Below, in pieces: positions 34,644 through 44,270 of a stretch of 56,333 nt of DNA. The DNA is from Candidatus Lambdaproteobacteria bacterium RIFOXYD2_FULL_56_26. GTDB taxonomy: Bacteria; SAR324; XYD2-FULL-50-16. Position 1 is the stretch's first letter. The number at the start of each line of letters is the position of its first letter. The position numbers and the translations under genes were made by a program. The notes under the pieces are model-generated. The model was not told the origin of the DNA, ran no database searches, and saw nothing but the letters and a program-made list of their open reading frames with translations. Location: the NCBI GenBank assembly GCA_001783715.1, contig MFNF01000004.1:1-56333 (forward strand), in the 5' to 3' direction.

Positions 34644-35995
34644 GACAGGGGCCTCAAGGTAAAGGGCAGTTTGCTCAAGGCAAACGCCGGGCTGTGAATC
34701 GCTTTGTCCAACTGCCGGGCTAGGTCCAAAAAGCCTTTGTAACCGGCAAAGGCGGCATCTCGCTCTTGGTTGACATGGACAAAGGGAATCCTTCCCTTGA
34801 CCGCCGTGTACTGGTTCCGGCCCCCGGCCATCAGGCAACTGGCCCCTTTTTCATGGTAGAGCTTGAGCAGGTTCCCTGGGGAACCGTCATCAATCAGCAC
34901 GGCGTTTTCGCCCATCAATTCTCGAATCCTTTGCTTGTCTTCTTCCGTGGACTTCTTGGCCCCAGTGGCCACTACGCCCATGCCCAGCTCCTGCAAGGCT
35001 CCCACCAGGGACCAACTTTTGACCCCTCCGGTGTAAAGCAAAACCTTTTTGCCCTTGAGCCGCTCTTTGATTGCCGAAAGCTCGGGCTCAATCGAGGCCA
35101 TTTCCTGGGCAATCATTGTTTCGGTCCGTTCCAACAGCTCGGGATTCTTAAAAAACTTGGCAATGGTCAAAAGGGCTTCGGTGGTGTTTTGGGCCCCGTA
35201 AAAGCTGCCTTCAAACCAAGGGATTCCATACTTCTCCTCCATCGACCGGGCCACGTTGAGCAAGGCCCGAGAGCAAACCATCATGTTCAGGTTGGCTTTG
35301 TGCATCATCGCAACTTGGTGGTACCTTGCATCTCCCGAAAGGCTACAGATCAGCCGGACCCCCATTTGGTCGAGCAGCGGGGCGACGTACCAGAACTCGC
35401 CGGCGATGTTGAACTCACCGATCAGGTTTATGTTAAAGGGATATTCTGTTTTTGGCTCCTGGGTACCGATCACTTTTTTTAAGACCGCTTCTCCAGCCAG
35501 CCGGTTGCCTAAATTTTTGTTGCCCGTAAACCCCGGCGCTTGCACCGGAATCACCGGCACCCCGGTCTTTTGTTCCAAGGCCTTGGACAAAGCGCCCAGG
35601 TCGTCGCCGATCATGGCGGTGACACAGGTCTGGTACACAAAAACCGCAGGGGGAGCATATTGGGCGATGATCTCTTTGATGGCATTGTAAAGCTTCTTTT
35701 CGCCGCCGAAGACCACATCATTGTTCAAAAAGCGGGTAGTAAAGGCTTGGCGGTACAACAAAGGGCCGCTCGAAAGCGACCCTCGATTGTTCCAAGCGTT
35801 TCCCAAGCAGCCGATTGGCCCATGTACGATATGGGCCGCATCGGCAATCGGTACCAAGCTGCTGTAAGCGCCGTCAAAGGTGCAGCCGCCGCCGACCTTG
35901 CCCGGAGTGGGCTTGGGGCAACCGGCCTTCTCTTTTTTGGCGTTGTGTTCGCAACTTGGCTCCTCAAACAGTTCGGCTAGCTTGGGAAGGCTCAT
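34640..35995 (-). CDS. nifE: Nitrogenase cofactor scaffold NifE
   Basis: 451 residues, homologous to NifD. With NifN it receives NifB-co and exchanges iron for molybdenum-homocitrate. Key segments are HGPIGCLGNAWNNRGSLSSG, VYQTCVTAMIGDDL and VLLYTGGVKSWS. The N-terminus has two extra cysteines (residues 15 and 26) before the GGCTFDGAY start of the conserved core, as is usual in NifE. It follows nifK by 5 bases. Confidence 0.96.
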   Translation of the reverse strand: MSLPKLAELFEEPSCEHNAKKEKAGCPKPTPGKVGGGCTFDGAYSSLVPIADAAHIVHGPIGCLGNAWNNRGSLSSGPLLYRQAFTTRFLNNDVVFGGEKKLYNAIKEIIAQYAPPAVFVYQTCVTAMIGDDLGALSKALEQKTGVPVIPVQAPGFTGNKNLGNRLAGEAVLKKVIGTQEPKTEYPFNINLIGEFNIAGEFWYVAPLLDQMGVRLICSLSGDARYHQVAMMHKANLNMMVCSRALLNVARSMEEKYGIPWFEGSFYGAQNTTEALLTIAKFFKNPELLERTETMIAQEMASIEPELSAIKERLKGKKVLLYTGGVKSWSLVGALQELGMGVVATGAKKSTEEDKQRIRELMGENAVLIDDGSPGNLLKLYHEKGASCLMAGGRNQYTAVKGRIPFVHVNQERDAAFAGYKGFLDLARQLDKAIHSPAFALSKLPFTLRPLS

Positions 35996-36000
35996 GGTTT

Positions 36001-37527
36001 TTACCTGACAAAGTCGTGGTTAAAGTCCTTGGACTTGCGGTCCAGATCGTCCAGCAACAGGTTCACCGTCCAGGTAAGGATGTTGATCAACCCTTTGTAG
36101 CCATAAATGGCCGAGCGGTGCAGGTGGTGCCGATCAAAAATCGGGAACCCGATCCGCACCAAGGGGATGTCCAATTCCTTGGCCAATTGTTTGCCGTAGG
36201 TGCTGCCCACCAAAAAGTCGGGCTTTTCCTCGTACATCAGGCTGCGCAGGTGCCACAAGTCGGCACCGTTGTGAACCTGGGCCTTTTTCCCGAAGGCGGT
36301 ATCGGCCAGCTTCTTCTCCAGCCCTTTGCCCCACTTTTTGGTCCCGTTGGTACAAACAATGTGCAAAGGCTCGGCACCCATCTCCATGTAGAAGTCCACC
36401 AAAGCTTCGACCATCGAAGGATCGCCAAAGATGGAGAACTTTTTGCCATGCAGGTAGTAGTTGGAGTCGGCCATTGCGTCCAAAGCTTTGCCCCTTTCGA
36501 TGGCCAAGGCTTCGGGGATATCTTTGCCGGTCAGTTCCGAAACCTTCATCAAGAAGGCATCGGTCCCCGCCAATCCCAAGGGAGTGACCCCGATCAAGGA
36601 TTGTTCCCATTCGTTTTCCACACATTCCTTGGTGACCTTCCCGGTAGAGTCGGGCAGCAGGGTCAGGGTGGCAATCCCGTTGGGGGCATCGGTCACTTCT
36701 TCGATGGTGGTACCACCCGAGTACATCTTAAATTCCCCGGTCATCGGGGTATCCAAGATGTTACTGTTGTCGCCCAAGATGGTGTATTTTACGCCCATCA
36801 GCTCCAACATTCGTTTGATTTCGGGAATGTTTCCCACCGAGTAACCATCAAAGCCCGGAATGATGTTGATCTTCCCATTGGGCTTGGTTTTCTCCTTGCC
36901 CCGAGTAAAGTAATACATCATGCCCCGCATCATCTGGTCGTAACCGGTCAGATGGCTGCCCACAAAACTTGGAGTGTGGGCGTAGGGAACCGGGTATTCC
37001 TGAGGAATGTACCCCTCTTTTTTGGCGTTGTTGATAAAGGCGTTCAGGTCGTCCCCGATCACCTCAGCCATACAGGTGGTCGAAACTGCAATCATCTTTG
37101 GCTTGTAAAGAGCCAAGGCGTTTTGCAGCCCTTCAAACATGTTCTTTTGGCCCCCGAATACGGCGGCATCTTCGGTCATCGAATCGCTAACCGCCGAAAA
37201 GGGCTCCTTGAAGTGCCGGTTGAAGTGGCTCCTGAAGTAAGCCACACAACCTTGGGAACCGTGTACATAAGGCAGACAGCCGTCAAAACCGGCGGCCGCC
37301 AAAATCGCCCCCAGGGGCTGGCAGGCCTTGGCCGGGTTGATGGTCAACGCCGTCCGGGCAAAGTTTAGCTCTTTGTAGGCCGCCGTCTTGGAAAACTCGA
37401 ACTGCTTTTGCACCTCTTCCGGGGTACTGCCACATTCAAATTCCTTTTTCCCAAGAAAGGACTTTTGGAAGATTTCCTGGTCAAAGACCGTATTGTGATC
37501 TTCCACAATCAAGGGTTCGTTACTCAT
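36001..37527 (-). CDS. nifK: Nitrogenase molybdenum-iron protein beta chain
   Basis: 508 residues. The beta subunit of dinitrogenase contributes three cysteines to each P-cluster, fitting the cysteines in CQPLGA, GSQGCVAY and STTCMAEVIGDDL. The N-terminal extension with FECGSTPEEVQKQFEF is normal for NifK of molybdenum nitrogenase. The ATG at 37527 is 9 bases after the nifD stop. Confidence 0.97.
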   Translation of the reverse strand: MSNEPLIVEDHNTVFDQEIFQKSFLGKKEFECGSTPEEVQKQFEFSKTAAYKELNFARTALTINPAKACQPLGAILAAAGFDGCLPYVHGSQGCVAYFRSHFNRHFKEPFSAVSDSMTEDAAVFGGQKNMFEGLQNALALYKPKMIAVSTTCMAEVIGDDLNAFINNAKKEGYIPQEYPVPYAHTPSFVGSHLTGYDQMMRGMMYYFTRGKEKTKPNGKINIIPGFDGYSVGNIPEIKRMLELMGVKYTILGDNSNILDTPMTGEFKMYSGGTTIEEVTDAPNGIATLTLLPDSTGKVTKECVENEWEQSLIGVTPLGLAGTDAFLMKVSELTGKDIPEALAIERGKALDAMADSNYYLHGKKFSIFGDPSMVEALVDFYMEMGAEPLHIVCTNGTKKWGKGLEKKLADTAFGKKAQVHNGADLWHLRSLMYEEKPDFLVGSTYGKQLAKELDIPLVRIGFPIFDRHHLHRSAIYGYKGLINILTWTVNLLLDDLDRKSKDFNHDFVR

Positions 37528-37536
37528 GTTGACTCC

Positions 37537-38994
37537 TTAAGAGGTCTTTTTCCAGGGTGCCTGGATTTTAGAATAAAGCGGTGCGTTGATTGCCATGTCC
37601 ATGTCCCGGGCGAAGATCGGGTATCCATGGTAGCCATGGTAGGGTCCCGAATAGTCCCAAGAGTGCATCTGCCTGAAGGGAATCCCCATCTTTTGCAGAA
37701 CGTATTTTTCCTTGACCCCCGAACCCACCATGTCCGGTTTGATCTTTTTAACAAAGTGTTCCAACTCGTAAGCGGTTACGTCGTCATAGATCAAGGTGGT
37801 GTTTTTCAGATCTTCGGTGGTCCGTTCGTAGTCGTCATTGTGACCAAACTCGTAACCAGTACCGATGATCTGCATACCCAGGTCTTCGTAAGCACCGATC
37901 ACGTGCCGGGGGCGTAAGCCGCCGACATAAAGCATGACCCTTTTGCCTTCCAAACGGTGGCGGTAGGACTCGTTGGTCTGGTCCACCAGCTTTTGGTACT
38001 TGGCGATGACCTTTTCGGCGTTGTCTTGGATCTTCTGGTCAAACTTGGCGGCAATGGCCCTCAAGCTCTTGGCGATTTTGGTCGGCCCAAAGAAGTTGTA
38101 TTCCATCCAAGGCAGGTCGAACTTTTCTTCCATGGTCCGGCAGATGTAGTTCATCGACCGGTAGCAGTGGATCAGGTTCAACTTGGAACCGTGGGTGGAC
38201 TGCACCTCGTTGAGGGTTGCGTCCCCAGACCATTGGGCAACAACCCTCAGACCCATTTCTTCAAGCAGGATCCGGCTGGCCCAGGCATCCCCACCGATAT
38301 TGTAGTCCCCAATGATCGAAACGTCATAAGGGGTCCCTTTGAACTTGGGCTCTTGTTTGCCCAAGACCCAATCCCGGATTGCATCGTTGGCCAAGTGGTG
38401 ACCCAAGGACTGGGAAACCCCACGGAAGCCCTCGCAGCGAACGGGGACCACTGGCTTGCCAATTTCTTCTGAAGACTTCCTCGAAACCGCTTCGATGTCG
38501 TCACCGATCAAACCAATCGGACATTCCGACTGGATCGAAACCCCTTTGGAGAGGGGGAACAGCTGGTTGATCTCGGTCAGCATGGTGGCCAATTTTTTGT
38601 CCCCACCAAAAACCACGTCCTTTTCTTGGAAGTCCGAAGTGACCTGCAACCCTACAAAGTTGTCGATCCCGGTGGTGCCGGTCGAATAGTTCCGCCGGGT
38701 GCCCCAAGAATACTGGCCACAGCCCACCGGGCCGTGGCTGATGTGTACCATGTCCTTGATGGGGCCAAAAACCACCCCTTTGGAACCGGCATAAGCGCAA
38801 CCCCTGATGGTCATTACCCCAGGGATTGATTTGCGGTTGGCGGTGACGCAAGAGCCCTCTTGCCCCGCCCCTTCTTCTTTGACCGCCAGGTGTTTCAGCC
38901 GGTCCGCCTTGGCGGACTCGGGATAAACCTCCAGCACCTCGGAGATCAAACCCTCCGCTTGGGCTTTGGTCAATGCTTGACTCTTGGTGTTCAT
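37537..38994 (-). CDS. nifD: Nitrogenase molybdenum-iron protein alpha chain
   Basis: 485 residues. The alpha subunit holds FeMo-cofactor. The two cofactor ligands are visible as Cys277 (HCYRSMNYI) and His444 (QMHSWDYSG), equal to Cys275 and His442 of Azotobacter vinelandii with an offset of two. P-cluster cysteines fit [20 protein letters not shown] and [12 protein letters not shown]. The [11 protein letters not shown] context marks it as a molybdenum enzyme rather than VnfD or AnfD. It follows nifH by 21 bases. Confidence 0.98.
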   Translation of the reverse strand: MNTKSQALTKAQAEGLISEVLEVYPESAKADRLKHLAVKEEGAGQEGSCVTANRKSIPGVMTIRGCAYAGSKGVVFGPIKDMVHISHGPVGCGQYSWGTRRNYSTGTTGIDNFVGLQVTSDFQEKDVVFGGDKKLATMLTEINQLFPLSKGVSIQSECPIGLIGDDIEAVSRKSSEEIGKPVVPVRCEGFRGVSQSLGHHLANDAIRDWVLGKQEPKFKGTPYDVSIIGDYNIGGDAWASRILLEEMGLRVVAQWSGDATLNEVQSTHGSKLNLIHCYRSMNYICRTMEEKFDLPWMEYNFFGPTKIAKSLRAIAAKFDQKIQDNAEKVIAKYQKLVDQTNESYRHRLEGKRVMLYVGGLRPRHVIGAYEDLGMQIIGTGYEFGHNDDYERTTEDLKNTTLIYDDVTAYELEHFVKKIKPDMVGSGVKEKYVLQKMGIPFRQMHSWDYSGPYHGYHGYPIFARDMDMAINAPLYSKIQAPWKKTS

Positions 38995-39015
38995 GCTCTT
39001 TCTCCTTGAGTTCGG

Positions 39016-39990
<975 letters not shown>

Positions 39991-40050
39991 TTAATATCAT
40001 AGCTATAAAAATATTTCTTTCTTTTGTCGGCCCCGGTTCTCTGGTGGAAT

Positions 40051-40096
40051 CCCGACAGTTTGTCGGGTTTGCGACAATTTGTCGGACCACCGGACA
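40051..40096. promoter_or_regulatory. Array of TGTC/GACA palindromes between nifH and nifW
   Basis: Overlapping inverted repeats: CCCGACA-GTT-TGTCGGG (40051-40067), CGACA-ATT-TGTCG (40072-40084) and TGT-N11-ACA (40080-40096), with a further TGTCGG half-site at 40025. Only the repeat at 40061-40076 has the exact N10 spacing for NifA. The rest may be extra half-sites or a target for another regulator. Confidence 0.6.
40061..40076. promoter_or_regulatory. NifA upstream activator sequence shared by nifH and nifW
   Basis: TGT-CGGGTTTGCG-ACA fits TGT-N10-ACA exactly. Its centre is about 130 bases from the predicted nifH start and about 114 bases from the predicted nifW start, the usual range for NifA acting through DNA looping, so one site can serve both divergent promoters. 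Confidence 0.8.
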
Positions 40097-40154
40097 AACC
40101 CTCCCACCAAAAACAAGGTCTCCCCTACATACAGTCCAGACAATGGTTTGTTTG

Positions 40155-40170
40155 AGGCACTCTCCTTGCA
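40155..40170 (+). promoter_or_regulatory. Sigma-54 promoter of nifWZLA operon
   Basis: AGGCAC-TCTCC-TTGCA matches the TGGCAC-N5-TTGCW consensus except for the first base. The predicted start near 40182 lies about 36 bases before the nifW ATG. NifA would therefore activate its own operon. Confidence 0.87.
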
Positions 40171-40217
40171 GAAATGGTTGCATGTAGAAGAGAAACCAAA
40201 ACCACCGGAGAATAGAG

Positions 40218-40550
40218 ATGCAAATCATCGAAGAATTGGAAGCCCTGGAATCGGCGGAAGAATTTTTTGAATACTTTGACCTGCCTTACGACCCGGACCG
40301 GCTTAAGGTAATTCGTTTACATCTCTTGAAGGCCTACCGTGAGAAACTGATGGCCTTCCCGAAGGATTTGACCGAAGAGCAATGGGCGGCAAAGGCCAAA
40401 GAGGCGTTGGCCCTGGCTTGGTGCGAGATGTCCGTCCCCGGAGCTAAGGCCTTTGTTCCCCACGGAGGTTGTGCTTCCTGCAAAAGCGAATGTACCAGCA
40501 AAGCCAACAGTTTTGACAAATTTGACAATTATGCTCCGGCGGGCCCATGA
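40218..40550 (+). CDS. nifW: NifW with cysteine-rich C-terminal tail
   Basis: 110 residues. The opening LEALESAEEFFEYFDLPYDP and VIRLHLLKAYREKL match NifW, a small protein that protects or stabilises the MoFe protein, notably against oxygen. The C-terminal third differs from standard NifW: after EALALAWCEMSV it reads VPHGGCASCKSEC, giving CxxC plus CxxxC spacing that could bind a metal. The gene is first in the rightward operon, and its stop overlaps the nifZ ATG. Confidence 0.85.
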   Translation: MQIIEELEALESAEEFFEYFDLPYDPDRLKVIRLHLLKAYREKLMAFPKDLTEEQWAAKAKEALALAWCEMSVPGAKAFVPHGGCASCKSECTSKANSFDKFDNYAPAGP

Positions 40551-41014
40551 GCTTTTACCGCTTTGAAGTCGGACAAAAGGTTCGGTTGCTCAACCCCATT
40601 GTCAATGACGGCACCCTGTACGGGAAACAACGAGGGGAACGGCTACAAAACCCCGGTGACTGGGGCTATGTCCATTCGATCGCCACCTTTTTGGACGACT
40701 TGGTTTATGAGGTCAACTTTCTGACCAGCGGCCAGTTGGTCGGCTGCCGGGAAAAGGAACTCCAGGACTTTGACCTCCCCTGGTCCCCGCCGTTGTTTGA
40801 ACCGGGCGACCGGGTTAAGGCCAAATTGGCCTTAACCCACCAAGGCAAAACCCTTTGCGCCCAAGGGGCCAGGGGCCAGGTGACCGTCCGTCGGCACAAG
40901 GAAGGCTCCGGTTACGTTTATGAGGTCCGGTTTGAACAGGACCCCACCCAGTACTGCCTCTTGTTTGAAACCCAATTGGATAAAGCCGATGATCAAACGG
41001 CAATGGAAATTTGA
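40547..41014 (+). CDS. nifZ: NifZ, duplicated domain
   Basis: 155 residues with two NifZ-type SH3-like modules: FEVGQKVRLLNPIVNDG with VYEVNFLTSGQLVGCREKEL (residues about 5-75), and FEPGDRVKAKLALTHQG with VYEVRFEQDP (about 83-145). NifZ helps form the second P-cluster of the MoFe protein. The 3' end overlaps nifL by 26 bases. Confidence 0.88.
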   Translation: MSFYRFEVGQKVRLLNPIVNDGTLYGKQRGERLQNPGDWGYVHSIATFLDDLVYEVNFLTSGQLVGCREKELQDFDLPWSPPLFEPGDRVKAKLALTHQGKTLCAQGARGQVTVRRHKEGSGYVYEVRFEQDPTQYCLLFETQLDKADDQTAMEI

Positions 41015-42557
41015 GATCGACCGCCTCCGGCTGATGCTCAATCACCCCCAAGGGCCCCCCAAGGAACTGTTGGCGGAGTTTTTGGACATGGTGGAGTTGG
41101 GGATCGACCGGATCACCACCGAACAGGCTCGCTCCAAGGCCCAAGAGAAGCAAATGGAGATCGCCTTGTGCCACGGGGCGGATTCGGTGGTGGTTTTGGA
41201 CATCCAGGGGGGGATTCGGCTGGCCAACCCGGCCTTTGGCGAGCTGGTAGGCCTCAAGGGGGTCCAGCTGATTGGCCGGAGGTTTGAGGACTTTTTGGAC
41301 CACAACGGCAGAAACGATTGGGAATCGATCCAGATTCGCCTGACCTTGGGCCACGACTTCCGGGGCCGTCTCAAATCCCTGCTCCAAGGCAAGGAGCGCC
41401 TGACCATCGACCTCTCAGCCATTTCCGTCCCCGACCCGCTGGCGGGACCCGGCCACTTTGTCCTCAGCCTGCGGGACATCACCAAACAACTGGCCGACGA
41501 AAGCCGGATCGAGGGGCAAAAGAATTTTTTGGAAAACCTCTTTAACCTTTCGGACAATGCGCTGGGGGTGCTGGACAAACACAACCATTGGCTGCTTGAC
41601 AACCGGGCTCTGCGGGAGCTGGGGCTGGCTTTGGGACCACAGGGGCCGGAGAACTTGGCCCAAGAACTCAAGGGCCTCTTTGGCAATTCCGACCGGCTGG
41701 AACGCCGCCGATTGACCTTAAAATTCGCTTCCGAACAGGAACGGGTTTACCTGCTCCAAGGCCAAAAGGTGCCTGCTTCGGACCTCTTGGGGGTCACGAC
41801 CGAAAAATTTCTTTGGATCGTCACCCTCTCGGACCTGACCGAGCTGGAAGGGCAGCGGGGTGAGCTGGCGGCCAAGACCATGGCTTTGGGCTTTAACGGC
41901 CTGATCCGCCAATGGACCCACAAGGAACTGACCAACTCCCTAGCCATGCAGCTGCGCCAGCCGATCAACCTGTCTCGGGCCATGGCGATGCGGCTCAAGT
42001 CGATGGCCACCGCCGAACAGGAAGGCACTTTAACCAACCTGCTGGCCCAGCTTGAAGGCATGGAGAGTACACTGCTAGAAAGCTTCCGGGGCCCGATCCC
42101 CGAAGGTTTTGGCCAAGGGATCACCTTTTCTTTGGAACTGGAAAAAAGCCTGGGCCACCTCTATGGCCTCCAACTGGTACGACAGGGCCAAAAGTTGCGG
42201 TTTGAGAACCCCGATCCGGGCCTGACCTACCCTATGTCCCACGAGGTCTTGTTGCTCCTGGTGGGCCTCCTGATCGACAACGGCACCGAAGCATCCGGCG
42301 AGGGCGGAGTGGTGTTGGTGCGGTTTTTCCAGAACCCCTTGGGCCGCCATATCTCGGTGGAAGACTCGGGGCCGGGGATAGCTCCGGGGCTGGAATACAA
42401 GATTTTTGAACCCAGCTTCAGCACCAAGCCGGGACACGAGGGCCTTTCCTTGAGTCTGGTCTTCCAAATGGTCAACCAAGCCGGGGCTCGGGTCAACGTC
42501 TCCCGGTCCGGGCTGGGTGGAGCCTGTTTAACCCTCAGCTTCGGGGGGACCCCATGA
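40989..42557 (+). CDS. nifL: NifL-like PAS sensor with GHKL ATPase domain
   Basis: 522 residues from the ATG at 40989, inside the end of nifZ. A first PAS domain (about 55-175: SVVVLDIQGGIRLANPAFGEL through VLSLRDITKQ) is followed by a second PAS-like part (about 180-300) and a helical segment with AMQLRQPINLSRAM where kinases have the H-box. A GHKL ATPase domain follows (LLIDNGTEASGEGG, VEDSGPGIAPG, GLSLSLVFQM). There is no phospho-accepting histidine in the usual motif, as in NifL, which works by binding NifA rather than by phosphorylation. It overlaps nifA by 4 bases. In known NifL the first PAS holds FAD as a redox sensor; whether this one does is not visible. Confidence 0.78.
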   Translation: MIKRQWKFEIDRLRLMLNHPQGPPKELLAEFLDMVELGIDRITTEQARSKAQEKQMEIALCHGADSVVVLDIQGGIRLANPAFGELVGLKGVQLIGRRFEDFLDHNGRNDWESIQIRLTLGHDFRGRLKSLLQGKERLTIDLSAISVPDPLAGPGHFVLSLRDITKQLADESRIEGQKNFLENLFNLSDNALGVLDKHNHWLLDNRALRELGLALGPQGPENLAQELKGLFGNSDRLERRRLTLKFASEQERVYLLQGQKVPASDLLGVTTEKFLWIVTLSDLTELEGQRGELAAKTMALGFNGLIRQWTHKELTNSLAMQLRQPINLSRAMAMRLKSMATAEQEGTLTNLLAQLEGMESTLLESFRGPIPEGFGQGITFSLELEKSLGHLYGLQLVRQGQKLRFENPDPGLTYPMSHEVLLLLVGLLIDNGTEASGEGGVVLVRFFQNPLGRHISVEDSGPGIAPGLEYKIFEPSFSTKPGHEGLSLSLVFQMVNQAGARVNVSRSGLGGACLTLSFGGTP

Positions 42558-44188
42558 GCGACCTGAACGGCAAGGCCCTGGAGGTGATCCACCAGGTTTC
42601 CCTTTGCTTCAACGAAGACCTGGACACCAGAACCACCTTGCTGCGGATCCTGGGCATTTTGGAACAACGGCTGGGCTACTGCAACGGCATGGTCAGCCTC
42701 TTTGACCGAGAGACCGACAGCCTTCTGGTGGAGGCCTTTTTGGGCAAACCCGGGGAAAAAACTACCCCGGTTTCCTACAAAAAGGGGGAGGGCATCGTGG
42801 GGCTGATCGTGGCCACCCAAAAGCCCTTGACCATCCGCCGGTTGGGCGACGACCCCAGGTTCCTCAACCGCCTGGGGCTGATCAACCAAGACCATTGTTT
42901 TGTCGGGGTCCCGATCCTAGACCGCACCCAACTTTTGGGGGTCTTGTCGATCACCTTGCCCCAAAGCGAGAAGGGGCGGCTGGACGAACATGCCAAGATC
43001 GTTACCATCCTGGCCAACTTGGTGGGCGGGGTTTTGTCTCGGCTCGCTCGCCAGGAGGTCTTGACCCAACAGATCCAGCAGGAGGCCCAGGAACTCAAAC
43101 AGCAGATCCAAGGCCGTGGCCCTATGGGCTCTATGGTGGGCGGCTCTCGGGCGATGAAGCGGATCCTGGAGTCGGTCAAACAGGTGGCCTTGTGGGACAC
43201 CACCGTCTTGATCCGCGGGGAATCGGGCACCGGCAAGGAACTGGTGGCCAAGGCGATCCACGCCCACAGCCCCAGGGTCAACCAACCGTTGGTCAAGCTC
43301 AACTGCGCCGCCCTGCCGGACAATCTTTTGGAGTCCGAGCTTTTTGGCTACGAAAAGGGAGCCTTCACCGGGGCCATGAGGCGCAAGCCGGGCCGGTTTG
43401 AAATGGCCCACAAGGGCACCTTGTACCTCGATGAGATCGGGGACACCAGCCTGGCCTTCCAAACCAAGTTGCTCCGGGTTTTGCAGGAAGGAGAGTTCGA
43501 GCGGCTGGGTGGGGAGGAAACCTTGAAGGTGGACGTGCGGATCATCGCCGCTACCCATGTAAACCTGGAAGAAGCGGTGGCCCAGCGCCGGTTCCGGGAA
43601 GACCTTTATTACCGCTTGAGCGTCATGCCGCTGTTCCTAGCCCCGCTGCGGGACCGGCGGGAGGACATCCCCCTGTTGGTGGAGCATTTTTTAAAACTCC
43701 TGGCCCAAAAAAGCGGCCATGCCCTTTCGATCAGCACCGAGGCCATGCGGGTCTTGGAGCAGTGCAATTTCCCCGGCAACGTCCGGGAGCTGGAGAACTG
43801 CGTCCACCGAGGGGCGGTGACCGCCAAGGATGGTTTGATCCTACCTTGCAACATCGCTTGTACCAGCGACCGCTGCCTGAGCCACGCCATGCACCAAGCC
43901 AGCGCCGCCCCCGGCCCCACCGGCGGGATGGTAGGCAGCGGCCCGGCCGTAGGCTTCGGCTCCGCCCCTTTGGGCAGCTTCCAACCCTCCGGCTTCTCCG
44001 CTCCCCAAAGCCCCACCCCGGCAGTCCCCCAGGACCTCCAGTCCATCGCCAACGAACGGGACCGGGTCATCGCCGCCCTACGGCAAGCAGGCTTTGTCCA
44101 GGCCAAAGCCGCCCGTCTGCTCAACCTCACCCCCCGCCAAATCGCCTACCGCATCAAAACCCTCAAGATCGAGGTGGAGAGTTTTTAG
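42554..44188 (+). CDS. nifA: NifA, sigma-54 activator with oxygen-sensitive cysteine motif
   Basis: 544 residues. GAF domain (about 10-165), AAA+ domain with GESGTGKELVAKAIH and ELFGYEKGAFTGA, and a C-terminal helix-turn-helix (DRVIAALRQAGFVQAKAARL). At the end of the AAA+ domain and in the linker, cysteines 404, 416, 436 and 441 give C-X11-C-X19-C-X4-C, the motif of oxygen-sensitive NifAs of rhizobia and Azospirillum. A further Cys432 lies within it. The linker after it is glycine/proline/alanine-rich. It activates the nif promoters seen here. Last gene of the nifWZLA operon. Confidence 0.96.
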   Translation: MSDLNGKALEVIHQVSLCFNEDLDTRTTLLRILGILEQRLGYCNGMVSLFDRETDSLLVEAFLGKPGEKTTPVSYKKGEGIVGLIVATQKPLTIRRLGDDPRFLNRLGLINQDHCFVGVPILDRTQLLGVLSITLPQSEKGRLDEHAKIVTILANLVGGVLSRLARQEVLTQQIQQEAQELKQQIQGRGPMGSMVGGSRAMKRILESVKQVALWDTTVLIRGESGTGKELVAKAIHAHSPRVNQPLVKLNCAALPDNLLESELFGYEKGAFTGAMRRKPGRFEMAHKGTLYLDEIGDTSLAFQTKLLRVLQEGEFERLGGEETLKVDVRIIAATHVNLEEAVAQRRFREDLYYRLSVMPLFLAPLRDRREDIPLLVEHFLKLLAQKSGHALSISTEAMRVLEQCNFPGNVRELENCVHRGAVTAKDGLILPCNIACTSDRCLSHAMHQASAAPGPTGGMVGSGPAVGFGSAPLGSFQPSGFSAPQSPTPAVPQDLQSIANERDRVIAALRQAGFVQAKAARLLNLTPRQIAYRIKTLKIEVESF

Positions 44189-44236
44189 CTAATAAATGTG
44201 TTTGCCTTCAAGGAAAAAAAAGCTACGCTGCCCTCA

Positions 44237-44252
44237 GATGGAATAGTCCATC
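44237..44252 (+). repeat. Small inverted repeat in the peptide gene leader
   Basis: GATGGA-ATAG-TCCATC, 6-base arms and a 4-base loop, ends 18 bases before the peptide ATG. It may be an operator or an RNA hairpin near the ribosome-binding site. Confidence 0.35.
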
Positions 44253-44270
44253 CCAATTATGAGGAAAATT

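Noticed and set aside
34644-34838. 65-residue N-terminal extension of nifN
   Set aside because: It lies inside the end of nifE in another frame, and the ATGA overlap at 34640-34643 is the normal nifE-nifN junction.
35815-37368. 517-codon open frame opposite nifK
   Set aside because: Antisense shadow of a highly expressed gene with no domain.
40080-40096. TGT...ACA as a second NifA activator site
   Set aside because: The spacing is 11 rather than 10 bases, so I list it only as part of the palindrome array.
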